A DNA stretch of 64,000 bases from Auanema rhodensis (Eukaryota > Nematoda > Chromadorea > Rhabditida > Rhabditidae): positions 10,540,001 to 10,604,000 of the forward strand of contig OZ059898.1 of assembly GCA_964057225.1 (NCBI GenBank). The letters are read 5' to 3'. Position 1 is the stretch's first letter; each line of letters starts with the position of its first letter. Of this stretch, positions 23,031 to 33,630 are shown in pieces. The position numbers and the translations under genes were made by a program. The notes below the pieces were generated by a model. It saw only the letters and a program-made list of their open reading frames with translations. It had not been told where the DNA came from and did no database searches.

Positions 23031-23500
23031 ATAACAAGTACGGTGAACAAAATTATCTACATGCAAAAATTTTATTGATCTTTAAAAATACAAATAAAAT
23101 AGTACAAACACAATACAATAAAAAATAAACAAAATAAGTAAACAAACATTATTAATAAATATAATAAATGAACAAAGTAATAAAATTTTAAAACAAATTA
23201 ATATATTTAAAATTTAAATATAATTTATATATATAAAGGTTAAATATAATTTAAATATTTAAAATTTAAATATAATTTATAAATATAAAATTTAAATATA
23301 ATTTAAATATTTAAAATTTAGATTTTTTTTTTCACTTAATATATATAAAAATTAATTAAAAATATATAATTATATATATACATTTAAAAAAGCATATTTA
23401 AATTTGATTTTAAAAAAAAATTTAAATCATGCTTTAAATCATGATTTTTAAATTTAAAAAAGGAGAATCCATGAACCATGATCCCAAAATATGATTTTAA

Positions 23501-23595
23501 CAGCTGACGCTCAAAAATATGTTTTTGACAGCTGACGCGCCCCAAAAGTATGTTTTTAGCAGCTGACGCCCCCAAAAGTATGTTTTTGACAGCTG
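23501..23595 (+). repeat. CAGCTG minirepeat cluster in copy A
   Basis: CAGCTG at 23,501, 23,529, 23,560 and 23,590 (spacing 28, 31, 30 bp), separated by units like ACGCCCCCAAAAGTATGTTT. CAGCTG is a perfect palindrome and an E-box core. The same cluster lies next to the outer end in all five island copies. Confidence 0.8.
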
Positions 23596-23635
23596 TTTGG
23601 GGGCATGGTTAGTAAATTTTGCACGGCTCTCTACT

Positions 23636-23740
23636 AACAACAAATTTTTTGAAAGTTAAATAATAATTATAAACTATAATAAACACAATCTATAAACAAT
23701 GTAAACAAATAAAATTAAAAAATAAATATATAAAATATAT
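23636..23740. other. AT-rich spacer between repeat copies A and B
   Basis: About 105 bp of A/T-rich sequence with no frame or motif I recognise. It is presumably the sequence into which copy A's outer end was joined. Confidence 0.4.
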
Positions 23741-24316
23741 CTTATCGAAATAACCTTCGATATGAGTTCCATTGATTAACCCATAAGAGGTACGGTGAAC
23801 ATATTTATTAGCTTTTATATATATTCATTTTTTATAAATTAAAACAAAAACAATATATATTAAAAAGTTTATTCAAATGTATAAATATTGAAAATACATT
23901 TAAAAAGAAATAGTTTTAATAATATTTAAAAATATATGAAATACATTTAAAAAGAAATAATTAAATAATAATATTTAAAACATATATAAATATTAAAAAG
24001 AAATTTAAAAAGAAATAATTTTAAAAATATTTACAAATACAATTAACAAATATATAAATAATAAAAATTCATTTAAAATAATACATTAAAAAATAATTTT
24101 AAAAAAGATTTTAAAAAAAATCATGCATTTTGATCCATGCGCAGGCTCGAGAGCCTGCCTCGGGAGGAAAAGTATATTTTTCACAGCTGACGCCGAAAAT
24201 ATGATTTTGACAGCTGACGCCCCCAAAAGTATGTTTTTAGCAGCTGACGCCCTCAAAAGTATGTTTTTAGCAACTGTTTGGGGGCGTGGTTAGTGAATTC
24301 GGCATGGCTCTCTACT
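23741..24316 (+). repeat. Island repeat copy B, joined to the PolB fragment
   Basis: Shorter relative of copy A: one TTATCGAAATAACCTTCGAT remnant at the inner end, AT-rich middle, then three CAGCTG units and the diverged terminus GGCATGGCTCTCTACT ending at 24,316. The next base belongs to the polymerase codons, so the outer end abuts PolB directly. Confidence 0.65.
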
Positions 24317-24622
24317 GACATCTGTCCTACAATATTCCAAAAGCTCTTCATCAAAATCAAACGCTCTTTGATTACGCTCTTCATACCAAATATTGAATGA
24401 AGCTAGGTCTTCTGCTTTCATTCTAGCAGTACAATAGTACTGTTTTGGTGGTAAAGATGGCAACACTTTGCCATAATTTATTGGATGATTATAGAGGTAA
24501 GGAAACTGTGCTTTACTCATATCAGGTACACCAAATGCCTTGGGTAACGCTGATAGGGGTAAAAGCACTAATAAATAACTATCTTTAAAATATAAATGAT
24601 TAAATTTTTGACAAAAAAACTA
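24317..24622 (-). pseudogene. Polinton protein-primed DNA polymerase B fragment (exonuclease domain)
   Basis: The family replicates element DNA from a protein primer. The open frame on the minus strand runs from just after a TAG at about 24,623. It shows LPLSALPKAFGVPDM, FPYLYNHPINYGKVLPSLPP, KQYYCTARMK, FNIWYEE and finally FDFDEELLEYCRTDV, which contains the Exo III signature Y-x3-D. These blocks in this order are characteristic of Polinton PolB. Everything after the Exo III Asp-Val (TPR and palm catalytic motifs) is missing because repeat copy B begins at that codon. About 100 residues of a protein normally of over 1,000. Confidence 0.85.
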
Positions 24623-24645
24623 ATTGTTATAATTTTTAATATCGC

Positions 24646-24952
24646 TTACTCATCACTGTCATCCAAGGTTATTACTTCAATAACCCTTGATGATGAGGGC
24701 CCACTGTTAAAAGTGGGTGCTGTGGGCTCACAGAGCTCGATCCCACCAGCCTCGGTAAACTTTATACGTTTACTAAAAAAAAAATATGTATAAATAAATT
24801 CAAAATATTGTTAAATTACCTAAGTTGATTGATTTCTTCATAGTCAAATCCTAGCTCTTCACATAAACGCTTATAACTAAAAAAAGAAAAAGTTTACAAA
24901 CAAATAATCAAAAAGACACAACATATTAGCAGCCATTGTACCTTGATATAAT
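24646..24952 (-). pseudogene. Orphan spliced 3' exons of an unrecognised gene
   Basis: Three phase-compatible exon pieces on the minus strand: the end of one exon (24,952-24,942, donor CAAG|GTACAA), a 57-bp exon 24,876-24,820 (YKRLCEELGFDYEEINQL), and a terminal piece 24,772-24,646 ending VIEVITLDDSDE and TAA. The introns are 65 and 47 bp with GT...TTTTAG ends. The frame is kept across both joins, which is unlikely by chance. The 5' part is cut off by repeat copy C at 24,953. PolB codons begin about 25 bp after the stop. A GTAAGC overlapping the stop could be a donor leading into PolB, but the phase then fails by one base. Confidence 0.45.
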
Positions 24953-25482
24953 GATATGTGTTCCATTAAATTTTGGTATTTCATATCGTTCTTATCGAAT
25001 TAACCTTCGATATGTGTTCCATTAAATTTTGGTATTTCATATCGTTCTTATCGAATTAACCTTCGATATGTGTTCCATTGAATTTTGGTATTTCATATCG
25101 TTCTTATCGAATTAACTTTCGATATGTGTTCCATTGAATTACCCATAACAAGTACGGTGAACAAAACGATATACATGCAAAAATTTTATTGTTCTTTAAA
25201 ATAAAAACAATACAAACACAACACAATAAAAAATAAACAAAATAAGTAAACAAACATTATTAATAAATATAATAAATAAATAAAATTTAAAAACAAATTT
25301 ATAAAAAAGGAAAATCCATGAACCATGATCCCAAAATACGATTTTAACAGCTGACGCTCAAAATTATGTTTTTGACAGCTGACGCGCCCCAAAATTATGT
25401 TTTTAGCAGCTGACGCCCCCAAAAGTATGTTTTTGACAGCTGTTTGGGGGCGTGGTTAGTAAATTTTGCACGGCTCTCTACT
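24953..25482 (+). repeat. Island repeat copy C
   Basis: Same orientation as A and B. It begins inside the 56-bp tandem repeat (GATATGTGTTCCATT), contains about three copies of it, a shortened AT-rich middle and four CAGCTG units, and ends at CGGCTCTCTACT at 25,482. The inner part with the GCGTTGAGG segment is missing. Confidence 0.7.
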
Positions 25483-25735
25483 GTGGTACACTCTTATTTT
25501 TAGGAAACACTAATTCAAAATGTTGGATCCCACTGAGGAAACGCAGGATTGTTGCGAAAAACAGACTTGTACACATCCGATTACAAGTACAACATTTCCA
25601 GACACTTTGTAAAAAAGAAACTTTTACAAAATGTTAACACATGTTCTAATTTTAAATGAAAATTTATTGTTCAATAAATATATTACGAAACATTTATTCT
25701 ATTCTTGAACATAGTTATGAAATACATTAGCTATC
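25483..25735 (+). pseudogene. Unique segment with a possible basic C-terminal exon and poly(A) signal
   Basis: 253 bp enclosed by the outer ends of copies C and D. On the plus strand a splice-acceptor-like TTATTTTTAG precedes 25,504, and an open frame runs to TAA at 25,635-25,637. It encodes a Lys/Arg-rich tail (CWIPLRKRRIVAKNRLVHIR, then HFQTLCKKE). AATAAA follows at 25,673-25,678. This looks like the last exon of a gene whose upstream exons are absent; I do not recognise it. Confidence 0.3.
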
Positions 25736-26580
25736 AGTAGAGAGCCGTGCAAAATTTACTAACCACGCCCTCAAACAGCTGTCAAAAACATACTTTTAGG
25801 GGCGTCAGCTGCTAAAAACATACTTTTGGGGCGCGTCAGCTGTCAAAAACATATTTTTGAGCGTCAGCTGTTAAAATCATATTTCGGGATCATGGTTCAT
25901 GGATTTTACTTTTTTAAATTTAAAAATCATGATTTAAAGCATGATTAAAATTTTTTTTTTTTAAATCAAATTTAAATATGCTTTTTTAAATGTATATATA
26001 TAATTATATATTTTGAATTAATTTTTAAATATATTAAGTGAAAAAAAAAATCTAAATTTTAAATATTTAAATTATATTAAAATTTTATATTTATAAATTA
26101 TATTTAAATTATATTTAACCTTTATATATATAAATTATATTTAAATTTTAAATATATTAATTTGTTTTAAAATTTTATTACTTTATTCATTTATTATATT
26201 TATTAATTATGTTTGTTTACTTATTTTGTTTACTTATTTTGTTTATTATGTTATAATATTGTGTTTTTTACTGTTTTTATTTTTAAAGATCAATAAAATT
26301 TTTGCATGTATATCGTTTTGTTCACCGTACTTGTTATGGGTAATTCAATGGAACACATATCGAAAGTTAATTCGACAAGAACGATATGAAATACCAAAAT
26401 TTAATGAAACACATATAGAAGGTTAATTCGATAAGAACGATATGAAATACCAAAATTTAATGGAACACATATCGAAGGTTAATTCGATAAAAACGACATT
26501 AAATTATTATTTTTGAAATTGCGAATTGTTATTAATTATATTTATTGTAACAAGTAAAGGTTTCAAATTATAATAAAAGA
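25736..26580 (-). repeat. Island repeat copy D (outer end at left)
   Basis: Inverted relative to A-C. It starts AGTAGAGAGCCGTGC at 25,736 and contains four CAGCTG units, an AT-rich middle and about three 56-bp repeats. It stops at TTATAATAAAAGA, exactly where copy E begins, whereas E itself continues past that same motif (27,468-27,480). So D was interrupted by E. Confidence 0.7.
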
Positions 26581-27714
26581 AGTAGAGAGCCGTGCAAAAT
26601 TTACTAACCACGCCCCCAAACAGCTGTCAAAAACATACTTTTGGGGGCGTCAGCTGCTAAAAACATACTTTTGGGGCGCGTCAGCTGTCAAAAACATATT
26701 TTTGAGCGTCAGCTGTTAAAATCATATTTTAGGATCATGGTTCATGGATTTTCCTTTTTTAAATTTAAAAATCATGATTTAAAGCATGATTTTTTTTTTT
26801 TTTTTTTTAATTTTTTTTTTTAAATCAAATTTAAATATGCTTTTTTAAATGTATATATATAATTATATATTTTCAATTATTTTTAAATATATTAAGTAAA
26901 AATAAAAATCTTAATTTTAAATATTTAAATTATATTTAAATTTTGTATATATATAAATTTTATTTAAACTTTAAATATTTAAATTATATTTAAATTTTAT
27001 ATATATAAATTATATTTAAACTTTAAATTTTATATATAAATTATATTTAAATTTTAAATATATAAATTTGTTTTTAAATTTTATTTATTTCTTTATTTCT
27101 TTATTATATTTATTAATAATGTTTGTTTACTTATTTTGTTTATTTTTTATTGTATTGTGTTTGTACTATTTTATTTGTATTTTTAAAGATCAATAAAATT
27201 TTTGCATGTAGATAATTTTGTTCACCGTACTTGTTATGGGTAATTCAATGGAACACATATCGAAAGTTAATTCGATAAGAACGATATGAAATACCAAAAT
27301 TTAATGGAACACATATCGAAAGTTAATTCGATAAGAACGATATGAAATACCAAAATTCAATGGAACACATATCGAAGGTTAATTCGATAAGAATGACATT
27401 AAATTATTAATTTTTGAAATTACAAATTGTTATTAATTATATTTATTCTAACAAGTAAAAGTTTCAAATTATAATAAAAGATTAGTTTTAAACTTTATTT
27501 TACTAATATAACAATACAATAACTAAATAGAGCACACATTGAAGGTAAATACAATAAGATTAAGAAACAGTTGCGCTGACCTCAACGCCACGCATATCGA
27601 TGGTTAATAAACAGTAATAACTGCACTGTGGGGGTTTAAATATAGTATAATCATTTTAACATTTCAAAAGTTTTAGTTTCGTAATATAATCATTATTAAA
27701 TATTAAAGAATGAA
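26581..27714 (-). repeat. Island repeat copy E, the longest
   Basis: 1,134 bp, inverted partner of copy A, from AGTAGAGAGCCGTGC to GAATGAA. It holds CAGCTG units at about 26,623-26,715, a T18 tract near 26,791, three 56-bp repeats near 27,241-27,400, and the GACCTCAACGCCACGCATAT segment. It joins the tRNA array at 27,714/27,715. Confidence 0.7.
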
Positions 27715-28448
27715 TTCCAAAAACAGTAGAATAAAATTGAGAAAGCGACAAAAACAGTTGAACGATTAAAACTGTTGAACTAAAACAGTCTTTATAAAAT
27801 ATAAATGATATTTTTTTATAAAAATGAAGTTTCATCGGCCGGGAATCGAACCCGGGTCGCCCGCGTGGCAGGCGAGCATTCTACCACTGAACCACCGATG
27901 CTTCGAAAATGTTAGATTGTTTCCGAAAAATTATGAAAAGTCAAGTTCTACTGATTTGAAGAGAATTGTAAGTTTTAGAAAAGAATTAAAGTTCAGCTAT
28001 CTCTACTATTAACTGATTATCGGCTAAAATAAGGTAACAGTTTTTATTGAAAGTTTCCATGACTAAGATTAAACAAAGTAAATAAATCAAAGAGAAACAC
28101 TTCTTGTTTACTTATTTGATTATAATACTTGAAATTCCAAAAACACTAGAATAAAATTGAGAAAGCGACAAAAACAGTTGAACGATTTGAAGAGAATTGT
28201 AAGTATTAGAAAAAAATTAAAGTTTAGCTCTCTCTACTATTTAATGATTGTCGGCTAAAATATGGTAACAGTTAAAAGTTTCCATGATTAAGATTAAACA
28301 AAGAAAAAAAATCAAAGAGAAACACTTCTTGTTTTCTATTTTGATTATAACACTTGAAATTCCAACAAAAGTAAAGTAAAACTATTCAAGCGAGTAAAAC
28401 TGTTGAACTAAAACAGTCTTTATAAAATATAAATGATATTTTTTTATA
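27715..28448 (-). repeat. Left-oriented array segment resuming after the island
   Basis: After the island the sequence returns to the same monomer in the same orientation as positions 1-18,975, and includes one tRNA-Gly cassette. It enters mid-monomer within GAATTCCAAAAACAGTAG, so the island boundary lies at a short GAA/TTCC overlap. One monomer here is shortened near 28,270. The segment ends abruptly inside a cassette 3' flank (GATATTTTTTTATA), where orientation reverses. Confidence 0.9.
27831..27901 (-). tRNA. tRNA-Gly-GCC: tRNA-Gly(GCC), C72A acceptor variant
   Basis: The only tRNA between the island and the inversion junction. It matches the reference except that the acceptor 3' strand reads CCGATGA rather than CCGATGC, so pair G1-C72 is lost and becomes G-A. 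Promoter boxes and the TTTTT terminator are intact. Loss of the terminal pair could affect processing by RNase P and tRNase Z, or charging. Confidence 0.88.
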
Positions 28449-28460
28449 ACAAGAAGTGTT
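28440..28460. other. Orientation-reversal junction of the tRNA array
   Basis: The minus-oriented cassette flank GATATTTTTTTATA switches without a linker to plus-oriented monomer ACAAGAAGTGTTTCTT at 28,448/28,449. The two sides come from different monomer positions, so this is not a perfect palindrome centre. A match in opposite orientation (AAACACTTCTTGTTTTC near 28,320) lies about 120 bp away. Confidence 0.85.
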
Positions 28461-30502
28461 TCTTTATGATTCTTTTTTTTTGTTTAATCCTAATCATGGA
28501 AACTTTTTATAAAAAATGTTACCATATTTTAGCCGACAATCAGTTAATAGTAGAGAGAACTAATTTTTAATTATTTTCTAAAACTTACAATTCTCTTCAA
28601 ATCGTTCAACTGTTTTTGTCGCTTTCTCAATTTTATTCTACTGTTTTTAGAATTTCAAGTATTATAATCAAATAAGTAAACAAGAAGTGTTTCTTTTCGA
28701 TTTTTTTTCTTTGTTTAATCTTAATTATGGAAACTTTCAATAAAAACTGTTACCTTATTTTAGCCGATAATCAGTTAATAGTACAGATAGCAGAACTTTA
28801 ATTCTTTTCTAAAACTTACAATTCTCTTCAAATCGTTCAACTGTTTATGTCGCTTTCTCAATTGTTTTTTACTTTTTTTCGAATTTCAAGTTTTATAATC
28901 AAATAAGTAAACAAGAAGTGTTTCTTTTTGATTCTTTTTTTTTGTTTAATCCTAATCATGGAAACTTTTTATAAAAAATGTTACCATATTTTAGCCGACA
29001 ATCAGTTAATAGTAGAGAGAACTAATTTTTAATTATTTTCTAAAACTTACAATTCTCTTCAAATCGTTCAACTGTTTTTGTCGCTTTCTCAATTTTATTC
29101 TACTGTTTTTGGAATTTCAAGTATTATAATCAAATAAGTAAACAAGAAGTGTTTCTCTTTGATTTTTTTTCTTTGTTTAATCTTAATCATGGAAACTTTC
29201 AATAAAAAATGTTACCATATTTTAGCCGACAATCAGTTAATAGTAGAGAGAACTAATTTTTAATTATTTTCTAAAACTTACAATTCTCTTCGAATCGTTT
29301 AACAGTTTTACCCGCTTTCACAGTTTTATTTTACTTTTGTTGGATTTTCAAGTGTTATAATCAAATTAGTAAACAAGAAGTGTTTCTCTTTGATTTTTTT
29401 TCTTTGTTTAATCTTAATCATGGAAACTTTTTATAAAAAATGTTACCATATTTTAGCCGACAATCAGTTAATAGTAGAGAGAACTAATTTTTAATTATTT
29501 TCTAAAACTTACAATTCTCTTCGAATCGTTTAACAGTTTTACCCGCTTTCACAGTTTTATTTTACTTTTGTTGGATTTTCAAGTGTTATAATCAAATTAG
29601 TAAACAAGAAGTGTTTCTCTTTGATTTTTTTTCTTTGTTTAATCTTAATCATGGAAACTTTTAATAAAAACTGTTACCATATTTTAGCCGACAATCAGTT
29701 AATAGTAGAGAGAGCTAAACTTTATTTTTTTTCTTAAACTTACAATTGTCTTCAAATCGCTCAACTTTTTTCGTCGCTTTCTCTAATTTATTCTACTGTT
29801 TTTGGAATTTCAAGTATTATAATCAAATTAGGAAACAAGAAGTGTTTCTCTTTGATTTTTTTTCTTTGTTTAATCTTAATCATGGAAACTTTTAATAAAA
29901 ACTGTTACCATATTTTAGCCGACAATCAGTTAATAGTAGAGAGAGCTAAAGTTTAATTGTTCTCTAAAACTTACAATTGTCTTCAAATCGTTCAACAGTT
30001 TTACTCGCTTCAACAGTTTTACTTTACTTTTGTTGGAATTTCAAGTGTTATAATCAAATTAGGAAACAAGAAGTGTTTCTCTTTGATTTTTTTTCTTTGT
30101 TTAATCTTAATCATGGAAACTTTTAATAAAAACTGTTACCATATTTTAGCCGACAATCAGTTAATAGTAGAGAGAGCTAAACTTTATTTTTTTTCTTAAA
30201 CTTACAATTGTCTTCAAATCGCTCAACTTTTTTCGTCGCTTTCTCTATTTTATTCTACTGTTTTTGGAATTTCAAGTATTATAATCAAATAAGTAAACAA
30301 GAAGTGTTTCTCTTTGATTTTTTTTCTTTGTTTAATCTTAATCATGGAAACTTTCAATAAAAACTGTTACCTTATTTTAGCCGATAATCAGTTAATAGTA
30401 GAGATAGCTGAACTTTAATTCTTTTCTAAAACTTACAATTCTCTTCAAATCAGTAGAACTTGACTTTTCATAATTTTTCGGAAACAATCTAACATTTTCG
30501 AA

Positions 30503-30573
30503 GCATCGGTGGTTCAGTGGTAGAATGCTCGCCTGCCACGCGGGCGACCCGGGTTCGATTCCCGGCCGATGCA
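30503..30573 (+). tRNA. tRNA-Gly-GCC: tRNA-Gly(GCC), canonical body, weak terminator
   Basis: First plus-strand gene. The tRNA matches the reference, including the D-loop GG, but its 3' flank is the TTTT-only type (ACTTCACTTTTCT) that in the left arm goes with the G19U allele. So the flank type and the G19U change are separable. Confidence 0.96.
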
Positions 30574-31598
30574 ACTTCACTTTTCTAAAAAAATATCATT
30601 TATATTTTATAAAGACTGTTTTAGTTCAACAGTTTTACCCGCTTTCACAGTTTTATTTTACTTTTGTTGGATTTTCAAGTGTTATAATCAAATTAGGAAA
30701 CAAGAAGTGTTTCTCTTTGATTTTTTTTCTTTGTTTAATCTTAGTCATGGAAACTTTTAATAAAAACTGTTACCATATTTTAGCCGACAATCAGTTAATA
30801 GTAGAGAGAGCTAAACTTTAATTTTTTTCTTCAACTTACAATTGTCTTCAAATCGTTCAACAGTCTTGCTCGCTTGAATAGTTTTACTTTACTTTTGTTG
30901 GAATTTCAACTGTTATAATCAAATTAGAAAACAAGAAGTGTTTCTCTTTGATTTTTTTTCTTTGTTTAATCTTAGTCATGGAAACTTTTAATAAAAACTG
31001 TTACCATATTTTAGCCGACAATCAGTTAATAGTAGAGAGAGCTAAACTTTAATTTTTTTCTTCAACTTACAATTGTCTTCAAATCGTTCAACAGTTTTAC
31101 TCGCTTGAATAGTTTTACTTTACTTTTGTTGGAATTTCAAGTGTTATAATCAAATTAGAAAACAAGAAGTGTTTCTCTTTGATTTTTTTTCTTTGTTTAA
31201 TCTTAATCATGGAAACTTTTAATAAAAACTGTTACCATATTTTAGCTGACAATCAGTTAATAGTAGAGAGAGCTAAACTTTATTTTTTTTCTTAAACTTA
31301 CAATTGTCTTCAAATCGCTCAACTTTTTTCGTCGCTTTCTCTATTTTATTCTACTGTTTTTGGAATTTCAAGTATTATAATCAAATAAGTAAACAAGAAG
31401 TGTTTCTCTTTGATTTTTTTTCTTTGTTTAATCTTAATCATGGAAACTTTCAATAAAAACTGTTACCTTATTTTAGCCGATAATCAGTTAATAGTAGAGA
31501 TAGCTGAACTTTAATTCTTTTCTAAAACTTACAATTCTCTTCTAATCAGTAGAACTTGACTTTTCATAATTTTTCGGAAACAATCTAACATTTTCGAA

Positions 31599-31669
31599 GC
31601 ATCGGTGGTTCAGTGGTAGAATGCTCGCCTGCCACGCGGGCGACCCGGGTTCGATTCCCGGCCGATGCA
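31599..31669 (+). tRNA. tRNA-Gly-GCC: tRNA-Gly(GCC), canonical
   Basis: Reference sequence; TTTTT at 31,676-31,680. It is 1,096 bp (n=3) from the previous gene. Confidence 0.97.
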
Positions 31670-32232
31670 ACTTCATTTTTATAAAAAAATATCATTTATA
31701 TTTTATAAAGACTGTTTTAGTTCAACAGTTTTACTCGCTTTAACAGTTTTACTTTACTTTTGTTGGAATTTCAAGTGTTATAATCAAATTAGGAAACAAG
31801 AAGTGTTTCTCTTTGATTTTTTTTCTTTGTTTAATCTTAATCATGGAAACTTTTAATAAAAACTGTTACCATATTTTAGCTGACAATCAGTTAATAGTAG
31901 AGAGAGCTAAACTTTATTTTTTTTCTTAAACTTACAATTGTCTTCAAATCGCTCAACTTTTTTCGTCGCTTTCTCTATTTTATTCTACTGTTTTTGGAAT
32001 TTCAAGTATTATAATCAAATAAGTAAACAAGAAGTGTTTCTCTTTGATTTTTTTTCTTTGTTTAATCTTAATCATGGAAACTTTCAATAAAAACTGTTAC
32101 CTTATTTTAGCCGATAATCAGTTAATAGTTGAGATAGCTGAACTTTAATTCTTTTCTAAAACTTACAATTCTCTTCAAATCAGTAGAACTTGACTTTTCA
32201 TCATTTTTCGGAAACAATCTAACATTTTCGAA

Positions 32233-32303
32233 GCATCGGTGGTTCAGTGGTAGAATGCTCGCCTGCCACGCGGGCGACCCGGGTTCGATTCCCGGCCGAT
32301 GCA
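32233..32303 (+). tRNA. tRNA-Gly-GCC: tRNA-Gly(GCC), canonical
   Basis: Reference sequence, 634 bp (n=1) from the previous gene. The 5' flank carries CATCATTTTTCGG, a marker of this member of the 1,961-bp repeat. Confidence 0.97.
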
Positions 32304-33559
32304 ACTTCATTTTTATAAAAAAATATCATTTATATTTTATAAAGACTGTTTTAGTTCAACAGTTTTACTCGCTTTAACAGTTTTACTTTACTTTTGTTGG
32401 AATTTCAAGTATTATAATCAAATAAGTAAACAAGAAGTGTTTCTCTTTGATTTTTTTTCTTTGTTTAATCTTAATCATGGAAACTTTCAATAAAAACTGT
32501 TACCTTATTTTAGCCGATAATCAGTTAATAGTACAGATAGCTGAACTTTAATTTTTTTCTTCAACTTACAATTGTCTTCAAATCGTTCAACAGTTTTACT
32601 CGCTTGAATAGTTTTACTTTACTTTTGTTGGAATTTCAAGTGTTATAATCAAATTAGAAAACAAGAAGTGTTTCTCTTTGATTTTTTTTCTTTGTTTAAT
32701 CTTAATCATGGAAACTTTTAATAAAAACTGTTACCATATTTTAGCCGACAATCAGTTAATAGTAGAGAGAGCTAAACTTTAATTCTTTTCTTCAACTTAC
32801 AATTGTCTTCAAATCGTTCAACAGTCTTGCTCGCTTGAATAGTTTTACTTTACTTTTGTTGGAATTTCAACTGTTATAATCAAATTAGAAAACAAGAAGT
32901 GTTTCTCTTTGATTTTTTTTCTTTGTTTAATCTTAGTCATGGAAACTTTTAATAAAAACTGTTACCATATTTTAGCCGACAATCAGTTAATAGTAGAGAG
33001 AGCTAAACTTTAATTTTTTTCTTCAACTTACAATTGTCTTCAAATCGTTCAACAGTTTTACTCGCTTGAATAGTTTTACTTTACTTTTGTTGGAATTTCA
33101 AGTGTTATAATCAAATTAGAAAACAAGAAGTGTTTCTCTTTGATTTTTTTTCTTTGTTTAATCTTAATCATGGAAACTTTTAATAAAAACTGTTACCATA
33201 TTTTAGCCGACAATCAGTTAATAGTAGAGAGAGCTAAACTTTATTTTTTTTCTTAAACTTACAATTGTCTTCAAATCGCTCAACTTTTTTCGTCGCTTTC
33301 TCTATTTTATTCTACTGTTTTTGGAATTTCAAGTATTATAATCAAATAAGTAAACAAGAAGTGTTTCTCTTTGATTTATTTTCTTTGTTTAATCTTAATC
33401 ATGGAAACTTTCAATAAAAACTGTTACCTTATTTTAGCCGATAATCAGTTAATAGTAGAGATAGCTGAACTTTAATTCTTTTCTAAAACTTACAATTCTC
33501 TTCTAATCAGTAGAACTTGACTTTTCATAATTTTTCGGAAACAATCTAACATTTTCGAA

Positions 33560-33630
33560 GCATCGGTGATTCAGTGGTAGAATGCTCGCCTGCCACGCGG
33601 GCGACCCGGGTTCGATTCCTGGCCGATGCA
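33560..33630 (+). tRNA. tRNA-Gly-GCC: tRNA-Gly(GCC), G10A/C63U variant
   Basis: Two linked changes: GTGATTCAG (G10A, converting the 10-25 G-U wobble to A-U) and GATTCCTGG (C63U, converting the 51-63 G-C pair to G-U). Both keep pairing, and the B box is unchanged. Probably functional. 1,327 bp (n=4) from the previous gene. Confidence 0.93.

Larger units (their letters stand above)
22554..23635 (+). repeat. Island repeat copy A (long TIR-like unit, outer end at right)
   Basis: 1,082 bp that matches copy E (26,581-27,714) in inverted orientation along its whole length. From inner to outer end: a unique segment with ATATGCGTGGCGTTGAGGTC, three 56-bp tandem repeats (TTATCGAATTAACCTTCGAT), a long AT-rich middle, four CAGCTG minirepeats, and the terminus GCACGGCTCTCTACT. 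The reverse complement of the outer end begins AG, as Polinton ends do. Likely a Polinton TIR or a derivative. Confidence 0.7.

Noticed and set aside
23384-23575. Frames beginning MGASAAKNI in repeat copies A, C and E
   Set aside because: They are translations of the CAGCTG minirepeats (each unit gives one repeat of the peptide) and run into AT-rich sequence. No sign of selection on codons.
24596-24793. Plus-strand 65-codon frame at 24,596-24,793
   Set aside because: It is antisense to the phase-consistent spliced exons on the minus strand, which explain the sequence better.
29957-30199. 80-codon frames in monomers (MFSKTYNCLQIV...) as small membrane proteins
   Set aside because: Hydrophobic look comes from the T-rich tract of the monomer. 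The frames open and close with single-base differences between copies.
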